This document shows positions 61,851 through 64,000 of a stretch of 64,000 nt of DNA, one piece after another (position 1 is the first letter of the stretch; each line of letters opens with the position of its first letter). Location of the stretch: positions 11,382 to 75,381 of the forward strand of contig CAVRNU010000005.1 in assembly GCA_963722585.1 (NCBI GenBank). Reading direction: 5' to 3'. Source of the DNA: KBS-96 sp963722585. Its GTDB lineage: Bacteria > Acidobacteriota > Terriglobia > Bryobacterales > Bryobacteraceae. The notes below the pieces were generated by a model that did not search any database, was not told the DNA's origin, and worked only from the letters and a program-made list of their open reading frames with translations. The position numbers and the translations under genes were made by a program.

Positions 61851-64000
61851 CTAAGATGCCGCCGCACGCAGATATTTGGGTTCCGACTCGCTCTGAACCC
61901 GTTCGTAATAATCAGCCCACTCAGCGAGTTGTTCATCTTTGAGCGCAGCCGAGCGGGAACGAAGCCAAGCGCTCTGCCAACTGGACGGGCTCTGCTGTAT
62001 AAGTTCTTCCACAAGCTGGCGTTCTTCGCGGCCATTCACTCCAACAAACGAAAGGGCAACGTTGTGAATTCCGAGCGAAACAAGCCGCCGCCCGAGCGGA
62101 GAAACGAAATAGTAGTGCTGCTTCGGAATACTCGATTGCAGGATGTCGAGCTCCCGCGAGTTCAGCCCGATCCGATCATAGAAATCCTTCGAGGCAGGGT
62201 TTCTTGCCTCAGCATTCGGCAGAAGTATCTTGGTCGGGCACATCTCCAGAATCACGTCGCTGATTTCCGACTTGCAGATGTCGCTGAGATTCTGAGTTGC
62301 CAACAGAACAATTCCGTTCATGCGGCGAAGGGTTTTCAGCCAATCGCGCAGGCGTTCCCGAAATACCGGGTGCCGCAAGTAGGCCCAAGCTTCATCGAGC
62401 GTCACAAGTGTCGGCGCGCCGTCCAAGCGCTTTTCGATGCGGCGAAACAGATAAAGCAGCACCGGTATGACCGCCTTGTCATCGAGCTGTAACAAGCTTT
62501 CGGTCTCAAACGTGAGGAACCGGCCATCACTAAGCAGGTCTTCGTCAGCGTCTAAGAGATGACCGAGCGGACCGGACAGCGTATAGAACTGAAGCGCTTC
62601 CCTTACTTCCAGGTCCTGAACGTTTGCACTGAGTTCCGTAAGTGTGCGCGATGGCGAAAGGCGAAGCTGCTGTAGAGCAGCGGTGAGCGCATTACGGTGC
62701 TTCGGAGTGACGGCGAGACCGTTCAAGGTGCACAAGTCTTCCAGCCAGGCGACAGCCCATGTTAGGTCCGCGTCGGAATCGATATCTCTCAGCGGGCAGA
62801 ACGCCAGGTCTGTTTTCTCTCCGGCCAGATCGTAGAATTCACCCTCGGCAGCTTTCGTAAGTACGAACAATGAATGGCCCTTGTCAAAGGCGAACACCTG
62901 GGCGCGCGGATATCGGAACCACTGCGCTGCAATCAGGCCAAGTGCAGTTGATTTGCCAGCACCGGACGGCCCGCACATCAGTGTGTGCCCCAGATCCGAG
63001 ACGTGCAGGTTGACTCGGAATGGAGTGGCACCAGTTGTGACTCCGAATAGAAGCGGAGGACTATTCTTGGGCATCAGCCGGGACGGATTCTCGCGTTCGC
63101 CGGCCCAAACGGAACTGATGGGGAGCAGATCTGCCAGATTGAGCGTGTGCAGCAGAACGCTACGCACGTTTCGATAGCCGTCGCCGGGAATACTGCCACG
63201 CCACGCTTCAACGGCATTCACCGATTCCAACCGGCATGAGAAACCCAGGTTCTGGATGCGCTTCATCACCGTGCGCACACTCTCTGCGAGCCTGTCCAAG
63301 TCTTCATCGAGACAGACGATGTTGCTTGTGTACTGCGCAAACTGAACATCGCCGGAAGCGGCTACGCCCATGGCCTGCTCGGCGTCTTCGGCCATCATCT
63401 GCGCATAGAGGTTTACGGCGCCATTTTGGCTTCTGAGAATCTGATCCTTGAACCCGCGAATTCGGGAACGCCATTTCCTCCGGTTTTTATCGAGTATGCT
63501 CCCGGCTTCTTCGGGGTCGAGGAGTATCGCCCGTGTGTTCCAGCGATATTCCATGGCGAGCGAGTCGATTTCGCCAATAATGCCCGGAAAGCTGCTCCTG
63601 GGAAATCCGTCCAACGCTATGACGCGGATGTGCTTGCGTCCAATTCGCGGTTCGACGCCAGCGCAGAAATCGTCCACCGCAAGAACTTCATTCAAGTAAA
63701 CCGGAATTGGAGGCAAGGCAAACGGATAATCATCGCCAGGATGCATCGGCGGAAATACCGCAACAGCCGATCATGCGATTGAGCGAAACCAAACTCGTCC
63801 TCGAAATCAAACCGCCTCAAACGTTGCACCCGGAAGAGTGAGGCAAACACGTTTTCAAACAGATCGACCTTCGATTTGAAGCGCTCGAGAACCAAATGTG
63901 CAACGCCGGACTTTACCCGGCCGGCCTTCAAACATCCAGCCCTTGAGCCGTTCTTGGATTCAATCGGCGGCAGATACGTGAGCGCGAGGTAGTGTTCGCT
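61851..64000 (-). CDS. trbE: Conjugal transfer ATPase TrbE (VirB4 homologue), partial at the edge, one frameshift
   Basis: The C-terminal 631 residues lie in one frame from 63746. The N-terminal part continues in another frame from 63743 to the right edge (HYLALTYLPPIESKNG, LVLERFKSKVDLFENVFASL, then QSHDRLLRYFRR). One base near 63743 separates the two. The ATPase has Walker A MCGPSGAGKSTALGL, Walker B TLVTLDEAWAYL and the motif VLLATQNLSDICKSEISDVI, typical of VirB4/TrbE. It energises pilus assembly and transfer. The true start is outside the window. Confidence 0.92.

Overview
The window looks like a chromosomal contig of an acidobacterium, most likely of the Solibacter/Bryobacter type. This rests on dispersed two-hairpin REP elements with a RAYT transposase, an ECF sigma factor coupled to a Ser/Thr kinase with a WD40-like propeller, long TolC-family proteins, and Tat-exported sugar isomerase-like proteins. 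No rRNA is present, so placement is inference. Several genes carry single-base frameshifts, many in short G/C runs. They may be assembly errors or real decay, and they are listed gene by gene.

1-11.9 kb (all minus strand) is a capsule/exopolysaccharide locus read from right to left. It begins with a NusG-paralogue antiterminator (UpxY/LoaP-like) and a small ribbon-helix-helix-like protein. GDP-mannose dehydratase (gmd) and GDP-fucose synthase (fcl, frameshifted) make GDP-L-fucose. Wza-like export protein, Wzc-like tyrosine autokinase, Wzx flippase, Wzy polymerase, two glycosyltransferases and the start of a WcaF-like acetyltransferase follow. A RAYT transposase flanked by its own REP copies sits between fcl and wza.

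12-18.8 kb (minus) holds ispF/ispD, then a four-gene Gld-type ABC module (ATPase, permease, GldG-like, DUF4340), then fabI. 18.9-25.3 kb holds a Tat-exported sugar isomerase-like protein, a ppx/CHAD polyphosphate pair, frameshifted fabG and ubiD, and a TrmH-type methyltransferase. 25.3-29.7 kb is a tandem pair of damaged TolC-family genes. 29.9-37.1 kb holds a conserved hypothetical, a relic of a second RAYT, rmuC, an AraC regulator, VOC and YjbR proteins, a two-gene HD-phosphohydrolase/YwgA-like operon, and a glycine-zipper membrane protein. 37.4-41.3 kb is one lone NRPS (degenerate C, A, T, TE).

From tRNA-Gly(CCC) at 41.98 kb to the right edge the window looks like one end of an integrative and conjugative element. 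It has a tyrosine integrase and excisionase-like gene beside the tRNA, iteron-like repeats, cargo (metallophosphoesterase, ECF sigma plus kinase, YVTN propeller protein, large secreted protein, DUF1254 protein), several duplicated gene relics, two broken tyrosine recombinases, and a trb-type conjugation operon (trbE-J-K-L-F-G-I order) that runs off the right end. No relaxase or coupling protein is visible, and the far attachment site is not in the window.

The most novel-looking items are the REP/RAYT families with compensatory stem changes, the HD/YwgA-like gene pair, the lone NRPS with an inactive-looking condensation domain, the segmental duplications in the ICE cargo, and the shared C-terminal tail of the TrbJ- and TrbK-like proteins.
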